A stretch of 64,000 bases of DNA from Mycolicibacterium sp. TUM20985 (GCF_030295745.1 NZ_AP027291.1:5332001-5396000), one strand, 5' to 3'. Numbered from the stretch's first letter, positions 19,710 to 28,752 are shown. Numbers and translations: made by a program. The notes: generated by a model not told the origin, from the letters alone.

Positions 19710-20111
19710 CTACTCCTGACGCCGACGGCGGACGGATCGGGGCTGCCACACCACCAGCGCCGTGCTCTTCGGCACCACCGCGACGTCGCGCCGCTGATTG
19801 GCGCGCAGCCGATCCAACTCGTCGGCCATCTCACTCATCCGCGACCGCAAAGCCTCGACCTGATTGGTCAGCTCGATGATGCGCTTGATCCCGGCCAGGT
19901 TGACGCCCTCGTCCTGGGACAGCCGCTGCACCTCGCGGAGCAGGTCGACGTCGTGCTGGGAGTATCGGCGCCCGCCCCCCGAACTGCGCTGCGGACTGAC
20001 CAGCCCGAGCCGGTCGTACGTCCGCAGCGTCTGCGCGTGCATGCCGGCGAGCTCGGCGGCCACCGAGATCAGGAAGCCGCGGGCGGTCTCCTCGTGGTTG
20101 CCGGCGCCCAT
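19710..20111 (-). CDS. hspR: HspR heat-shock repressor
   Basis: A 133-residue MerR-like repressor that binds HAIR operators and is released on protein stress. The winged helix-turn-helix is clear (LAGMHAQTLRTYDRLGLVSPQRS, then GGGRRYSQHDVDLLREVQRL), followed by a coiled coil (about 75-105) and a basic end. The start ATG overlaps the dnaJ stop as TGATG, so it is the last gene of dnaK-grpE-dnaJ-hspR. Autoregulation with DnaK as co-repressor is known in actinobacteria, and HAIR sites upstream of dnaK and clpB are present in this window. Confidence 0.95.
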   Translation of the reverse strand: MGAGNHEETARGFLISVAAELAGMHAQTLRTYDRLGLVSPQRSSGGGRRYSQHDVDLLREVQRLSQDEGVNLAGIKRIIELTNQVEALRSRMSEMADELDRLRANQRRDVAVVPKSTALVVWQPRSVRRRRQE

Positions 20112-21289
20112 CACGCGCCCGTCCATCCGGCCCGCGGGTCGAACCCGGCGGCCCGCTCCGCCTTCGCGTAGGCCTCGAGTGCCTCGGCCGCCTCACCCTC
20201 GAGGTTCGGCGGAACCGCGACCTTCACGGTGACCAACAGGTCGCCGTGACCGCCTGCGCGCTTGGGGACGCCCCTGCCCCGCACCCGCAGGATTCGACCG
20301 TCGGAGGTGCCCTTGGGTACCCGGACCCCGACCTTGCCCTCCAGCGTCGGCACGGAAAGCGTTGCGCCCAGCGCCAATTCGTGGAAGCTGACCGGTACCG
20401 TCACGGTGAGGTCGTCACCGTTGCGGCCGAACACCTTGTCCGGGCGCACGTGCACGGTCACGAACAGATCCCCCGAGGGGGCGCCGCGGAGACCGGCTTC
20501 GCCCTGACCCGCGAGGCGGATGCGCTGACCGTCTTCGACACCGGGTGGGATCCGCACGTTGATGGTGCGCGTGCGGGTCGTCACTCCCGTGCCGCGGCAC
20601 TCGTCGCACGGATCCTCGATGATCGAGCCGCTGCCCCGGCATTCGGTGCACGGCTCGGAGAACCCGAAGGCGCCCTGATTGCGGTTGATGACGCCGGCGC
20701 CGTTGCAGCTCGGGCACACCTTCGGGCTGGTGCCCGGACGCGCGCCGCTGCCGTGGCAGTTGGTGCACGGCGCGGGGCTGGTCAGCCGCAGCGGCATGGC
20801 GACGCCCTTGGTGGCCTCGAGGAACGACAGTTCCGTCTCGGTCTCCAGGTCGTTGCCGCGCCGCGGACGGCTGGGCCGTGGCTGCTGTGCGCCCCGGCCG
20901 AAGAGGCCGCCGAACAGGTCGCCGATGTTGGCCCCGCCCGACTGCGGAGCGGCGTCGAACAGATCGCCGAGGTTGAATTCGGCTCCGTCGCCGCCGAATC
21001 CGCCGAAGTTACCGCCACCGCCGCCACCGCTGTATCGGCGACCGCCGCCGTTGGCGAAGAGCCGACGAGTCTCGTCGTACTCCTTGCGCTTGGCCTTGTC
21101 CAGGAGGACGTCCTTGGCCTCGCCCACGGCCTTGTACCGCTCCTCGGCCACCGGGTCGTTCGGATTGCGGTCGGGATGGTTCTCGGCCATCAACTTGCGT
21201 GCGACGGACTTGATCTCGCTGTCGCTGGCGTCGGAGGTGACGCCAAGCTCCTTGTAGAAGTCCTTCTCAACCCACTCGCGCTGAACCAT
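20111..21289 (-). CDS. dnaJ: DnaJ co-chaperone (DnaJ1 type)
   Basis: A 392-residue class I J-protein. The J domain carries the HPD motif (AENHPDRNP) that stimulates DnaK ATPase. A Gly/Phe-rich linker (about 80-125) is followed by four zinc repeats CTNCHGSG, CPSCNGAG, CTECRGSG and CDECRGTG and by the two beta-sandwich substrate-binding domains. The initial MVQREWVEKDFY matches the mycobacterial DnaJ1. ATG at 21289 has AGGAGG nine bases upstream. It is third in the operon. Confidence 0.96.
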   Translation of the reverse strand: MVQREWVEKDFYKELGVTSDASDSEIKSVARKLMAENHPDRNPNDPVAEERYKAVGEAKDVLLDKAKRKEYDETRRLFANGGGRRYSGGGGGGNFGGFGGDGAEFNLGDLFDAAPQSGGANIGDLFGGLFGRGAQQPRPSRPRRGNDLETETELSFLEATKGVAMPLRLTSPAPCTNCHGSGARPGTSPKVCPSCNGAGVINRNQGAFGFSEPCTECRGSGSIIEDPCDECRGTGVTTRTRTINVRIPPGVEDGQRIRLAGQGEAGLRGAPSGDLFVTVHVRPDKVFGRNGDDLTVTVPVSFHELALGATLSVPTLEGKVGVRVPKGTSDGRILRVRGRGVPKRAGGHGDLLVTVKVAVPPNLEGEAAEALEAYAKAERAAGFDPRAGWTGA

Positions 21290-21329
21290 GGTGCGTCACC
21301 TCCTCACCCTTCTGCATCGTCGTTCCTGC

Positions 21330-21944
21330 TTACTCGTCTGATTCTGAGTCGTCGTCGCCACTCTGGTCACCAACGGGGTCCGAAACCTCGTTCGTGTCGG
21401 GGGAATCGACGACGCCGACCATCGCGTGCCGGAGCACCGGGCCATCGCCGAGGCGGTAACCCTGACGCATCACCGAGCCGATCACCGGGTTGCTGCCGTC
21501 GCCCTCGTGCTGCACGGCTTCGTGCAACGACGGGTCGAACGGATCGCCCTCCACACCGAAGGGCACCAGCCCGATGGTCTGCATGGCGGCCGTGAGCTTG
21601 TCGGCGACCGACTTCAGTGGACCGGACTCCAGGTCACCGTGGCGGCGGGCACGCTCGAGGTCGTCGAGCACCGGCATCAACTGAGTGGCCGCGAAGGCCT
21701 TACCGCGTTCGGCCGCAGCCTGTTCCTGTCGCACGGAGCGCTTGCGGTAGTTGTCGTATTCCGCCTTGACGCGTTGCAGCGTGGCCTTGAGCTCGGCGGC
21801 CTCGTCGTTCGCGGGTGCCGGCTCCGGCGCCGACCCGCTGGGGGTCGACGCCGCGCCTGCATCACGCACAGCACCCGTCTCGGGATCGACGCGCCGTTTG
21901 TCGGTGATGGTCACCGGCTCGTGCGGATCGTTCTCCTGAGTCAC
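21330..21944 (-). CDS. grpE: GrpE nucleotide-exchange factor
   Basis: A 204-residue GrpE, the ADP-release factor of DnaK. The long N-terminal coiled coil (AELKATLQRVKAEYDNYRKR) leads into the conserved beta-wing region (MQTIGLVPFGVEGDPFDPSLHEAV, split here by position about 120-145). N- and C-terminal acidic/Pro-rich tails are disordered. The GTG start overlaps the dnaK stop (GTGA). Confidence 0.95.
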   Translation of the reverse strand: MTQENDPHEPVTITDKRRVDPETGAVRDAGAASTPSGSAPEPAPANDEAAELKATLQRVKAEYDNYRKRSVRQEQAAAERGKAFAATQLMPVLDDLERARRHGDLESGPLKSVADKLTAAMQTIGLVPFGVEGDPFDPSLHEAVQHEGDGSNPVIGSVMRQGYRLGDGPVLRHAMVGVVDSPDTNEVSDPVGDQSGDDDSESDE

Positions 21945-23797
21945 TTGCGCTCCTGCTCGTCGTCCTCCACGACCTCCGCGTCGACCACGTTGTCGTCGGC
22001 GTTCGAGGAGCCGTCGGCCCCAGCACCTCCGCCCTGCTCGGCCTGGGTGGCCTCGTAGATCGCCTGGCCGAGGGCCTGGGACTCGACGCCGAGCTTCTCC
22101 ATCGCGGACTTGATCGCCGTGATGTCGTTGCCCTCGAGGGCGGACTTCGCCTCGGTGATGGCGGACTCCACCTTGGACAGCGTCTCCTCGGGGACCTTGG
22201 AGCCGCCATCGGCCTCACGTTGTTCCTTGATGAACTTCTCGGTCTGGTAGACCAGCGCCTCGGCGTCGTTGCGGGCCGTGGCCTCTTCGCGACGCTTGCG
22301 GTCTTCATCGGCGTGTGCCTCGGCGTCCTTGATCATCCGATCGATGTCCTCCTGGGAGAGGCCGGAGCCCTCCTGGATCTTGATCGTGTTCTCCTTGCCG
22401 GTGCCCTTGTCCTTGGCGGTGACGTGCACGATGCCGTTGACGTCGATGTCGAAGGTGACCTCGATCTGGGGCGTGCCACGCGGGGCGGGCGGGATGCCGG
22501 TCAGCTCGAAGCTGCCGAGCATCTTGTTGGCCGAGGCAATCTCGCGCTCACCCTGGAAGACCTGGATCTGCACCGAGGGCTGATTGTCGTCGGCGGTGGT
22601 GAAGGTCTCCGACCGCTTGGTGGGGATGGTGGTGTTGCGCTCGATCAGCTTGGTCATCACGCCACCCTTGGTCTCGATGCCGAGGCTCAGCGGGGTCACG
22701 TCGAGCAGCAGGACGTCCTTGACCTCACCGGCCAGCACACCTGCCTGCAACGCGGCACCGACGGCCACGACCTCGTCCGGGTTGACGCCCTTGTTGGGCT
22801 CCTTGCCGCTCATCTCCTTGACCAGTTCGGTCACGGCGGGCATGCGGGTGGAGCCACCGACCATCACGACGTGGTCGATCTCGGAGACCGAGACGCCCGC
22901 GTCCTTGATGACCGACTGGAACGGCTTGCGGGTGCGGTCCAGCAGGTCCTGCGTGATCTTCTGGAACTCCGCGCGGCTGAGCTGCTCGTCGAGGAACAGC
23001 GGGTTCTTGTCCGCGTCGACCGTGATGTAGGGCAGGTTGATCGACGTCGACTGGCCCGAGCTGAGTTCGATCTTGGCCTTCTCGGCCGCTTCGCGAAGAC
23101 GCTGCATGGCCATCTTGTCCTTGGTCAGGTCGATGCCCGCCGAGGCCTTGAACTTGTCCACCAGCCAGGTGACGATCCGGTCGTCCCAGTCGTCGCCACC
23201 GAGGTGGTTATCGCCGGAGGTGGCGCGGACCTCGACGACACCGTCGCCGATGTCGAGCAGCGAGACGTCGAACGTGCCGCCACCGAGGTCGAAGACCAGG
23301 ATGGTCTGCTCCTTGTCGGCCTTGTCCAGGCCGTAGGCCAACGCCGCCGCGGTGGGCTCGTTGACGATGCGCTGGACCTCGAGGCCGGCGATCTGGCCGG
23401 CTTCCTTGGTGGCCTGACGCTGCGCGTCGTTGAAGTAGGCGGGCACGGTGATGACCGCGTCGGTGATGTCCTCGCCCAGGTAGCTCTCGGCGTCGCGCTT
23501 GAGCTTCATCAAGATGCGCGCGCTGATCTCCTGCGAGGTGTAGTCCTTGCCATCGATCTCGACGGACCAGTCGGTGCCGATGTGGCGCTTGACCGAACGG
23601 ATTGTCCGGTCGACGTTGGTGACCGCCTGGTTCTTGGCGGGCTGACCGACCAGCACCTCACCGTTGCGCGCGAACGCGACCACGGACGGGGTGGTACGGG
23701 AGCCCTCTGAGTTTGCGACGACGACGGGTTCGCCGCCTTCGAGCACCGAGACGACGGAGTTGGTGGTCCCGAGGTCGATACCGACCGCACGAGCCAT
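21941..23797 (-). CDS. dnaK: DnaK (Hsp70) chaperone
   Basis: A 618-residue Hsp70. The ATPase domain shows GIDLGTTNSVV, DLGGGTFDVS and GGSTRMPAV; the linker DVLLLDVTPLSLG and the substrate-binding beta domain follow, ending in an acidic lid tail (VVEDDEQERK). It folds nascent and stressed proteins with GrpE and DnaJ. A ribosome site AGGAGG lies upstream of the ATG at 23797, and a HAIR element 91 bases upstream marks HspR control. First gene of the operon. Confidence 0.98.
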   Translation of the reverse strand: MARAVGIDLGTTNSVVSVLEGGEPVVVANSEGSRTTPSVVAFARNGEVLVGQPAKNQAVTNVDRTIRSVKRHIGTDWSVEIDGKDYTSQEISARILMKLKRDAESYLGEDITDAVITVPAYFNDAQRQATKEAGQIAGLEVQRIVNEPTAAALAYGLDKADKEQTILVFDLGGGTFDVSLLDIGDGVVEVRATSGDNHLGGDDWDDRIVTWLVDKFKASAGIDLTKDKMAMQRLREAAEKAKIELSSGQSTSINLPYITVDADKNPLFLDEQLSRAEFQKITQDLLDRTRKPFQSVIKDAGVSVSEIDHVVMVGGSTRMPAVTELVKEMSGKEPNKGVNPDEVVAVGAALQAGVLAGEVKDVLLLDVTPLSLGIETKGGVMTKLIERNTTIPTKRSETFTTADDNQPSVQIQVFQGEREIASANKMLGSFELTGIPPAPRGTPQIEVTFDIDVNGIVHVTAKDKGTGKENTIKIQEGSGLSQEDIDRMIKDAEAHADEDRKRREEATARNDAEALVYQTEKFIKEQREADGGSKVPEETLSKVESAITEAKSALEGNDITAIKSAMEKLGVESQALGQAIYEATQAEQGGGAGADGSSNADDNVVDAEVVEDDEQERK

Positions 23798-24181
23798 AGT
23801 TACTGCCTCCTGAATAGAGAAATGCTTACGGGTCTGAGTGGACCACGCTCAAGCTTGCCCCCGCGGGTACGCGGCTGTCAAGCCAGAGTTGAGCCTGATT
23901 CACTCAAGTTGTCGACTGGGTCAACGGGCCGGGTGGGTGATTCATTCCCCACGCAGCCCGCCGAGCCCGTCGAGTGTGCGCACCCATCCGCCTCCCCCGG
24001 CGCGTGGCGGATGACACCGCACACTCGCGGGTCTAAGCGCTCGGCGAACGCTCGGCGTTCCCCCATTCGGTGGATACGGCATTCATCCGGTTCATCCACC
24101 AATCCCCCGACAGACGCCAGGCGCGCGGCGCGAGATAGTTGTCCCAACGCCGAAAACGGCACTCAGACAAAAGGAGTCGAC
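23798..24181. other. Intergenic region between dnaK and a small secreted protein gene
   Basis: A 384-base divergent promoter region. It holds the dnaK HAIR element at 23888-23908, a further HAIR-like half-site (CTCAAG) near 23850, and the ribosome site AAAAGGAG (24169-24176) of the downstream secreted protein. No other gene was recognised. Confidence 0.6.
23888..23908. promoter_or_regulatory. HAIR element (HspR operator) upstream of dnaK
   Basis: GTTGAG and CTCAAG arms separated by nine bases, 91 bases upstream of the dnaK start. It matches the HspR consensus and the site before clpB. Confidence 0.9.
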
Positions 24182-24397
24182 ATGAACACCATCACGCGCA
24201 CCATCGCCGCCACCGCCATCCTCGGCGCCGCCGCACTCGGCCTGGCCGGCACCGCCAACGCGGTCACCAACACCGAGCCCACCGGCCCCGGCTACGCCTA
24301 CAGCCCCGGCACCTACGCCACGCCAGCCCCCACGGCCAAGCCCGGCTGGCACGACAACCACGGCCCCGCCTACATCGCCCACCTCAACGGCAAGTAG
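24182..24397 (+). CDS. Small secreted protein of unknown function
   Basis: A 71-residue protein with a Sec signal peptide (TIAATAILGAAALGLAG) and a likely AxA cleavage after GTANA near residue 27. The mature peptide of about 44 residues is rich in Pro, Gly, Tyr and Thr and contains WHDNHGP, with no cysteine. The start at 24182 is fixed by AAAAGGAG six bases upstream; the frame extends further upstream but that part is non-coding in character. A strong terminator follows 25 bases after the stop, so it is expressed alone. Similar small exported proteins occur in many mycobacteria; I do not know a function. Confidence 0.8.
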   Translation: MNTITRTIAATAILGAAALGLAGTANAVTNTEPTGPGYAYSPGTYATPAPTAKPGWHDNHGPAYIAHLNGK

Positions 24398-24422
24398 GCC
24401 CGGCCCGAAACACCCCAGGACC

Positions 24423-24464
24423 CACCAGGCCCTCCCCAACCAATCCCCGGGGGAGGGCCTGGTG
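24423..24464 (+). terminator. Intrinsic terminator after small secreted protein
   Basis: A perfect 15-bp stem (24423-24437 with 24450-24464, twelve-base loop) based on CCAGGCCCTCCCC, followed by TATTT. Confidence 0.9.
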
Positions 24465-24573
24465 TATTTCCCGTCGCAGCAGTGTGACCGTGCTGGCGTC
24501 AAACCGATCGGCGCTGCACTCACGGTGATCGCAACGGTGTTTTCGACACGAGCAGTTCTGAGAACCTTCCCCG

Positions 24574-25590
24574 GTGATCGAACTGACGAACTTGACCAAG
24601 TCCTACGGACGTGGTGAACATCAGACGGTGGTGCTCGACGGGGTCACCTTCCGGGTGGACGCCGGTGAGATCCTCGCCGTGGTGGGCCCCAGCGGAGCGG
24701 GTAAGAGCACGCTCGCACAGTGCATCAACCTCCTCACCCCACCCACGTCCGGATCGGTCGTCGTCAACGGTGAGGACCTGACGACCCTGTCGTCCCGAAA
24801 GCTGCGGGTAGCGCGCAGGCGCATCGGCACGGTATTCCAGTCGGCGGGTCTGCTCGAACGGCGCACCGCGGCCGAGAACGTGGCCCTTTCACTGCAATAC
24901 CTGGGCGTCACCCCCTCGGAGGCCACGCGGCGCGTCGCCGAGCTGCTCGATCGCGTCGGGCTGGCCGAACGCGCCGGACACTATCCGTTCCAACTGTCCG
25001 GAGGCCAGCGCCAGCGGGTCGGCATCGCCCGGGCCTTGGCGCTGCGGCCCTCCGTGCTGCTGTCCGACGAGGCGACGGCCGGGCTCGATCCCACTACCAC
25101 GGACTCGGTGGTCGACCTGCTGCGAGAACTTCGCGACGACCTCAACCTGTCCATCGTCTTCATCACCCACGAGATGGACACCGTGCTGAAGATCGCCGAC
25201 TCGGTGGCCCGGTTGGATCACGGCAGCATCGTCGAGTCGGGCCGTATCGTCGACCTGTTGACCGATCCTCGATCATCGTTGGGATCGGAGTTGCGACCGC
25301 AGCGCACTGATGCTGAACCAACTGCGGGACAACAACTCTGGAACATCGTCTATGACGCCCCCGACGTCCCCGCCGACTGGATAGCCGAAGCGTCGCGAGA
25401 CTTGGACGTGCCACTGTCGGTCCTCGGCGCCTCGGTTCAGGTGGTGGGCGGCGTCAGCGTTGGCGGGGTGACGCTGGGCGTGCCCGCCGAGCTCGGCGAC
25501 GACGTGCGGGAGGTGCTCGCGCGTTACGGGCTCGCCGCCGACCTCGCCGACGACTCGCCACGGGCCAAGGCGCTGGAGGGCGTGGCATGA
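24574..25590 (+). CDS. metN: Methionine ABC importer ATPase MetN
   Basis: A 338-residue ABC ATPase. Walker A GPSGAGKS is at about 38-45, the signature LSGGQRQR follows, Walker B reads LLSDEATAGLDP, and a C-terminal NIL domain (about 265-335) provides the methionine-sensing regulatory site found in MetN. GTG at 24574 is used. The stop overlaps metI (ATGA) and metQ follows, giving a complete D/L-methionine importer. No SAM riboswitch was recognised in the short upstream gap, so regulation is not evident. Confidence 0.93.
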   Translation: MIELTNLTKSYGRGEHQTVVLDGVTFRVDAGEILAVVGPSGAGKSTLAQCINLLTPPTSGSVVVNGEDLTTLSSRKLRVARRRIGTVFQSAGLLERRTAAENVALSLQYLGVTPSEATRRVAELLDRVGLAERAGHYPFQLSGGQRQRVGIARALALRPSVLLSDEATAGLDPTTTDSVVDLLRELRDDLNLSIVFITHEMDTVLKIADSVARLDHGSIVESGRIVDLLTDPRSSLGSELRPQRTDAEPTAGQQLWNIVYDAPDVPADWIAEASRDLDVPLSVLGASVQVVGGVSVGGVTLGVPAELGDDVREVLARYGLAADLADDSPRAKALEGVA

Positions 25591-26327
25591 CCGAGACCCT
25601 GCTCGCCAACGCCAAGGTACCCGTCGGCGAACTGCCCGAACTGTTACTGCCAGCCCTGCTCGACACGTTGATCATGGTGGGCATCGTGATGGCGATCGTC
25701 GTCATCGTCGGCGTGCCGCTTGGCGCGCTGGTGCACAACTTGGCACCCGGCGGGCTGTTCGAGAACCCCGGCCTGCATACGGTCTTGAGCTGGATCATCA
25801 GCATCGGCCGCTCGCTGCCGTTCCTGATCCTGATGGCGTCGATCATGCCGTTCACCCGCTTCATCACCGGCACCAACATCGGTATCGCGGCCGCGGTGGT
25901 GCCGATGTCGCTGGCGGGTATCGCGTTCTTCACCCGGATCGTCGAGAACTCGCTGCGGTCGGTGCCTCCGTCGGCCGTGCAGGTGGCCCGCGCCTCGGGC
26001 GGGTCGCGCCTGCAGATCATCCGCACCGCGCAGCTCAACGAGGCCGTACCGTCCATCATCGGTGGTCTGACCATCAACGTCATCGCGATGATCGAGTATT
26101 CGGCAATCGCGGGCACCATCGGCGCCGGCGGAATCGGTTATGTCGCAGTCACCTACGGCTATCAGCGATTCGACCAGGGCGTCATGCTGGCCACCATCGT
26201 GATCCTCGTCGTCACGGTGGCCGCCGTCCAGCTCACCGGTGACGCCCTCGTTCGCCTGACCACACCCCACAGCCGGCTTCGGTCCGGTGCCATCCGTCCA
26301 CAACGCCGACGCGCAATCGCCGTCTGA
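25587..26327 (+). CDS. metI: Methionine ABC importer permease MetI
   Basis: A 246-residue inner-membrane permease with five to six membrane segments. The EAA coupling loop is clear (VQVARASGGSRLQIIRTAQLNEAVPSI around residues 131-157, shown here only as a region). The C-terminus is unusually basic (RPQRRRAIAV). It overlaps metN by four bases and is 16 bases before metQ. Confidence 0.92.
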   Translation: MTETLLANAKVPVGELPELLLPALLDTLIMVGIVMAIVVIVGVPLGALVHNLAPGGLFENPGLHTVLSWIISIGRSLPFLILMASIMPFTRFITGTNIGIAAAVVPMSLAGIAFFTRIVENSLRSVPPSAVQVARASGGSRLQIIRTAQLNEAVPSIIGGLTINVIAMIEYSAIAGTIGAGGIGYVAVTYGYQRFDQGVMLATIVILVVTVAAVQLTGDALVRLTTPHSRLRSGAIRPQRRRAIAV

Positions 26328-26343
26328 TCTCGAAAGGTCCTTC

Positions 26344-27246
26344 ATGACAACCACACCCACCAAAGTCGACGAATCCGACGACCACGGATTCGAATTGCGA
26401 CGCCGATCCAAGTGGATCTGGCCCGCGGTCGGGCTCATCGTCGTCGTGGTCGCGGTCGTCTCCGCCAGGTTCCTGTTCTTTGGCGACACCAAGTCCCCCA
26501 ACGAAATCCCCGGCGCCACCCTGGTAGTCGCCACCAACGAGGGCAACGCGGCAGAGCAGGCTCTGATCGAGTTCATCGCCACCGACGTCGCGCCGAGGCA
26601 CGGCATCAAGGTGGCGTTCCGCGGTCTGGCCGACAGCAACACCATCAACCGGGCCGTCAGCGACGGTGAGGTCGCGGGCACGATCTATCAGCACGAGTTG
26701 TGGCTCGGCCAGGTGCTCGAGGCCAACCCCGACTTCCGCGAGACGGCTGCGACACCGGTCTTCCGATGGGGTTTCGGGATCTGGTCGGACAAGTACACCG
26801 ATCCGTCCCAGTTGCCCAACGGCGCCAATGTGTCGCTGTACTCCGACCCGGCGAACGAGGCCCAGGGGCTCTGGCTGCTCGAGCGCGCGGGACTGATCAC
26901 GCTGAACCCGGCGGTGGACAAGTTCCAGGCGACCCAGAAGGACATCGTCGCCAATCCCAGGAACCTGAAGTTCACCCTGCTCGACTTCGCCGCCCAGTCG
27001 CGATCGCTGCCGGACCTCGACGCGGCGGTCGGCTACACGGAGTACTACCTGGCCGCAAAGATTCCGATCAGCCACCAGATCTTCGCGCCGCCGGCTCCCG
27101 ACGAGTTCGCCGGGCAGCTCACCATCGGCAGCAAGTGGGCGGAGACGGACAACGTCAAGAAGCTCGTCGAGACGTTCAAGGACCCGGCCGTGCAGCAGTA
27201 CCTGGCCACCGATCCCAGCGTGAAGAACATCCTGCTGCCCCTCTAG
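26344..27246 (+). CDS. metQ: MetQ/NlpA-family substrate-binding protein with membrane anchor
   Basis: A 300-residue periplasmic-binding protein of the NlpA family that delivers methionine to MetNI. The binding domain begins near residue 55 with TLVVATNEGN and contains the family patterns VSDGEVAGTIYQHELWLG and ANVSLYSDPANEAQG. Unlike usual MetQ it has no lipobox cysteine: residues about 28-48 (WIWPAVGLIVVVVAVVSARF) form an uncleaved-looking membrane anchor after a 27-residue cytosolic stretch. ATG at 26344 follows GAAAGG at suitable spacing. Third gene of metNIQ. Confidence 0.88.
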   Translation: MTTTPTKVDESDDHGFELRRRSKWIWPAVGLIVVVVAVVSARFLFFGDTKSPNEIPGATLVVATNEGNAAEQALIEFIATDVAPRHGIKVAFRGLADSNTINRAVSDGEVAGTIYQHELWLGQVLEANPDFRETAATPVFRWGFGIWSDKYTDPSQLPNGANVSLYSDPANEAQGLWLLERAGLITLNPAVDKFQATQKDIVANPRNLKFTLLDFAAQSRSLPDLDAAVGYTEYYLAAKIPISHQIFAPPAPDEFAGQLTIGSKWAETDNVKKLVETFKDPAVQQYLATDPSVKNILLPL

Positions 27247-27252
27247 CGGTCG

Positions 27253-27258
27253 TACGAT
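27253..27258 (+). promoter_or_regulatory. -10 element of a probable leaderless promoter for the aldolase-like gene
   Basis: TACGAT is followed by seven bases and the ATG at 27266. It starts six bases after the metQ stop. Confidence 0.6.
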
Positions 27259-27265
27259 CGACCCC

Positions 27266-28066
27266 ATGGCCGATACCGGAATCGAAGACGCCAAGAAGCT
27301 TGCGGGCGGGAACGTCGCCGCGCTGCTTCCCCGCACCGACCGCACGGTCGAGGAGGAGCGGCTGCACCGCAAGCAGAATCTCGCCGCGGCGTTCCGGCTG
27401 TTCAGTCGGTTCGGGTTCGACGAGGGCGTGGCCGGGCACATCACCGCCCGCGACCCCGAGTTCACCGACCACTTCTGGGTGAATCCGTTCGGGATGCACT
27501 TCGGGCACATCCGGGTCAGCGACCTCCTGCTGGTGCGCCACGATGGCGAGATCGTGCACGGGGACATGCCGGTGAACCAGGCCGCGTTCGCCATCCACTC
27601 CCAGGTGCACGCCGCGCGTCCGGACGTGATCGGCGCCGCCCACTCGCATTCGGTGTACGGCAAGACGTGGTCGACCCTGGGCCGGGTGCTCGACCCGATC
27701 ACGCAGGACGCGTGCGCCTTCTACGACGACCACGCCCTCTTCGACGCCTACTCGGGCGTCGTCCTCGACCTCGAGGAGGGCAAGCGCATCGCGCACGCCC
27801 TCGGTGACCGCAAGGCCGCCATCCTGCGCAACCACGGCCTGCTCACCGTCGGGCATTCGGTGGAGGAGGCCGCGTGGTGGTTCATCACGATGGAGCGGTC
27901 CTGCCAGGCGCAGCTGATGGCCGAGGCGGCGGGCACCCCCGTCCTCATCGACGAGGAGATGGCCGCGCTCACCCGCGGTCAGGTGGGGAGCCACTTCGCG
28001 GGCTGGTTCAGCTTCCAGCCGCTGTTCGCCAAGATCACCCGCGAACAGCCCGACCTGTTCGACTGA
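27266..28066 (+). CDS. Class II aldolase/adducin-family protein
   Basis: A 266-residue protein of the L-fuculose-phosphate aldolase/adducin superfamily. The zinc-ligand histidines are visible in GAAHSHSVYG and in LRNHGLLTVG, and the N-terminal GHITARDP and NPFGMHFG blocks fit the family. Enzymes of this branch act on sugar phosphates or decarboxylate; the substrate cannot be told. It has its own leaderless-type promoter. Confidence 0.87.
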   Translation: MADTGIEDAKKLAGGNVAALLPRTDRTVEEERLHRKQNLAAAFRLFSRFGFDEGVAGHITARDPEFTDHFWVNPFGMHFGHIRVSDLLLVRHDGEIVHGDMPVNQAAFAIHSQVHAARPDVIGAAHSHSVYGKTWSTLGRVLDPITQDACAFYDDHALFDAYSGVVLDLEEGKRIAHALGDRKAAILRNHGLLTVGHSVEEAAWWFITMERSCQAQLMAEAAGTPVLIDEEMAALTRGQVGSHFAGWFSFQPLFAKITREQPDLFD

Positions 28067-28104
28067 CGGGTGAGTCGCAGGCGTCACTTCCGTCACTGAC
28101 TGCG

Positions 28105-28110
28105 TAATCT
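28105..28110 (+). promoter_or_regulatory. -10 element of a probable leaderless promoter for the lipoprotein
   Basis: TAATCT is followed by eight bases and the ATG at 28119. Confidence 0.5.
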
Positions 28111-28118
28111 TGACGTCG

Positions 28119-28658
28119 ATGAGGGTGCAGCTGATCGCGGCGAGCCTGCTGGCGGCGGGCGCGCTCCTGGCGGGCTGCCAGTCCACGATCTCGGGCCACC
28201 CGCAGGGCAACGCCGGCAACCCCACCGAGCCGAGCTTCCCCACGTCGCAGCCGACTCGATCGACGCCCACCCCGACCGCCCTGCCTCCGACACCGTCGGC
28301 GACCGCTGCGCCGCCGGCGAACACAGTCCTCCCGCCGGAGAACGGCTACGTCTTCGTCGAGACGAAATCGGGCCAGACGCGTTGCCAGATCAACGCCGCA
28401 GAGGTGGCCTGCGAGGCTCAGTTCGCCAATGCGCCCGTGGTCAACGGCGTGCCGGCCTACGGCGTCCGGGTCTCCGCGGCCGGGGCCATGGAGTGGGTCG
28501 TCGGCAACCTGGGCGACATCCCGGTCGTCACGCTCGACTATCAGACCTACTCGGCGGAGGGGTGGACGGTCGTCGCGACCGAGGACGGCACCCGCTTCAC
28601 CAACGACGGCACCGGGCACGGCATGTTCGTGGCCATCGAGGGTGTCGAAGTCTTCTAG
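28119..28658 (+). CDS. Lipoprotein, possibly LpqJ-like
   Basis: A 179-residue lipoprotein with signal segment and lipobox LLAGC (Cys20), a Pro/Thr-rich linker of about 45 residues and a globular domain with one cysteine pair (TRCQINAAEVACEAQF). Linker plus small beta-rich domain is the usual layout of mycobacterial surface lipoproteins; it resembles what I remember of LpqJ (Rv0344c), which adjoins iniC in M. tuberculosis, but I am not certain. Function unknown. ATG at 28119 chosen over an in-frame TTG three codons upstream. Confidence 0.8.
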   Translation: MRVQLIAASLLAAGALLAGCQSTISGHPQGNAGNPTEPSFPTSQPTRSTPTPTALPPTPSATAAPPANTVLPPENGYVFVETKSGQTRCQINAAEVACEAQFANAPVVNGVPAYGVRVSAAGAMEWVVGNLGDIPVVTLDYQTYSAEGWTVVATEDGTRFTNDGTGHGMFVAIEGVEVF

Positions 28659-28752
28659 ACGTTTAGCCGAGTCGTCGCAATGGGAAAAGAGTCCCGGTGA
28701 CGCATCACGACCAGACCCGCCAGAACGCCCCCCTCGACGTGTCGGTCGCCGC

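Noticed and set aside
22220..23710. Plus-strand open frame of 496 codons opposite dnaK
   Set aside because: Shadow of dnaK; repetitive Asp/Val/Gly-rich translation with no family match.
24465..24573. Riboswitch (SAM or cobalamin) upstream of metN
   Set aside because: Only about 110 bases are available after the terminator and no conserved riboswitch core was seen.
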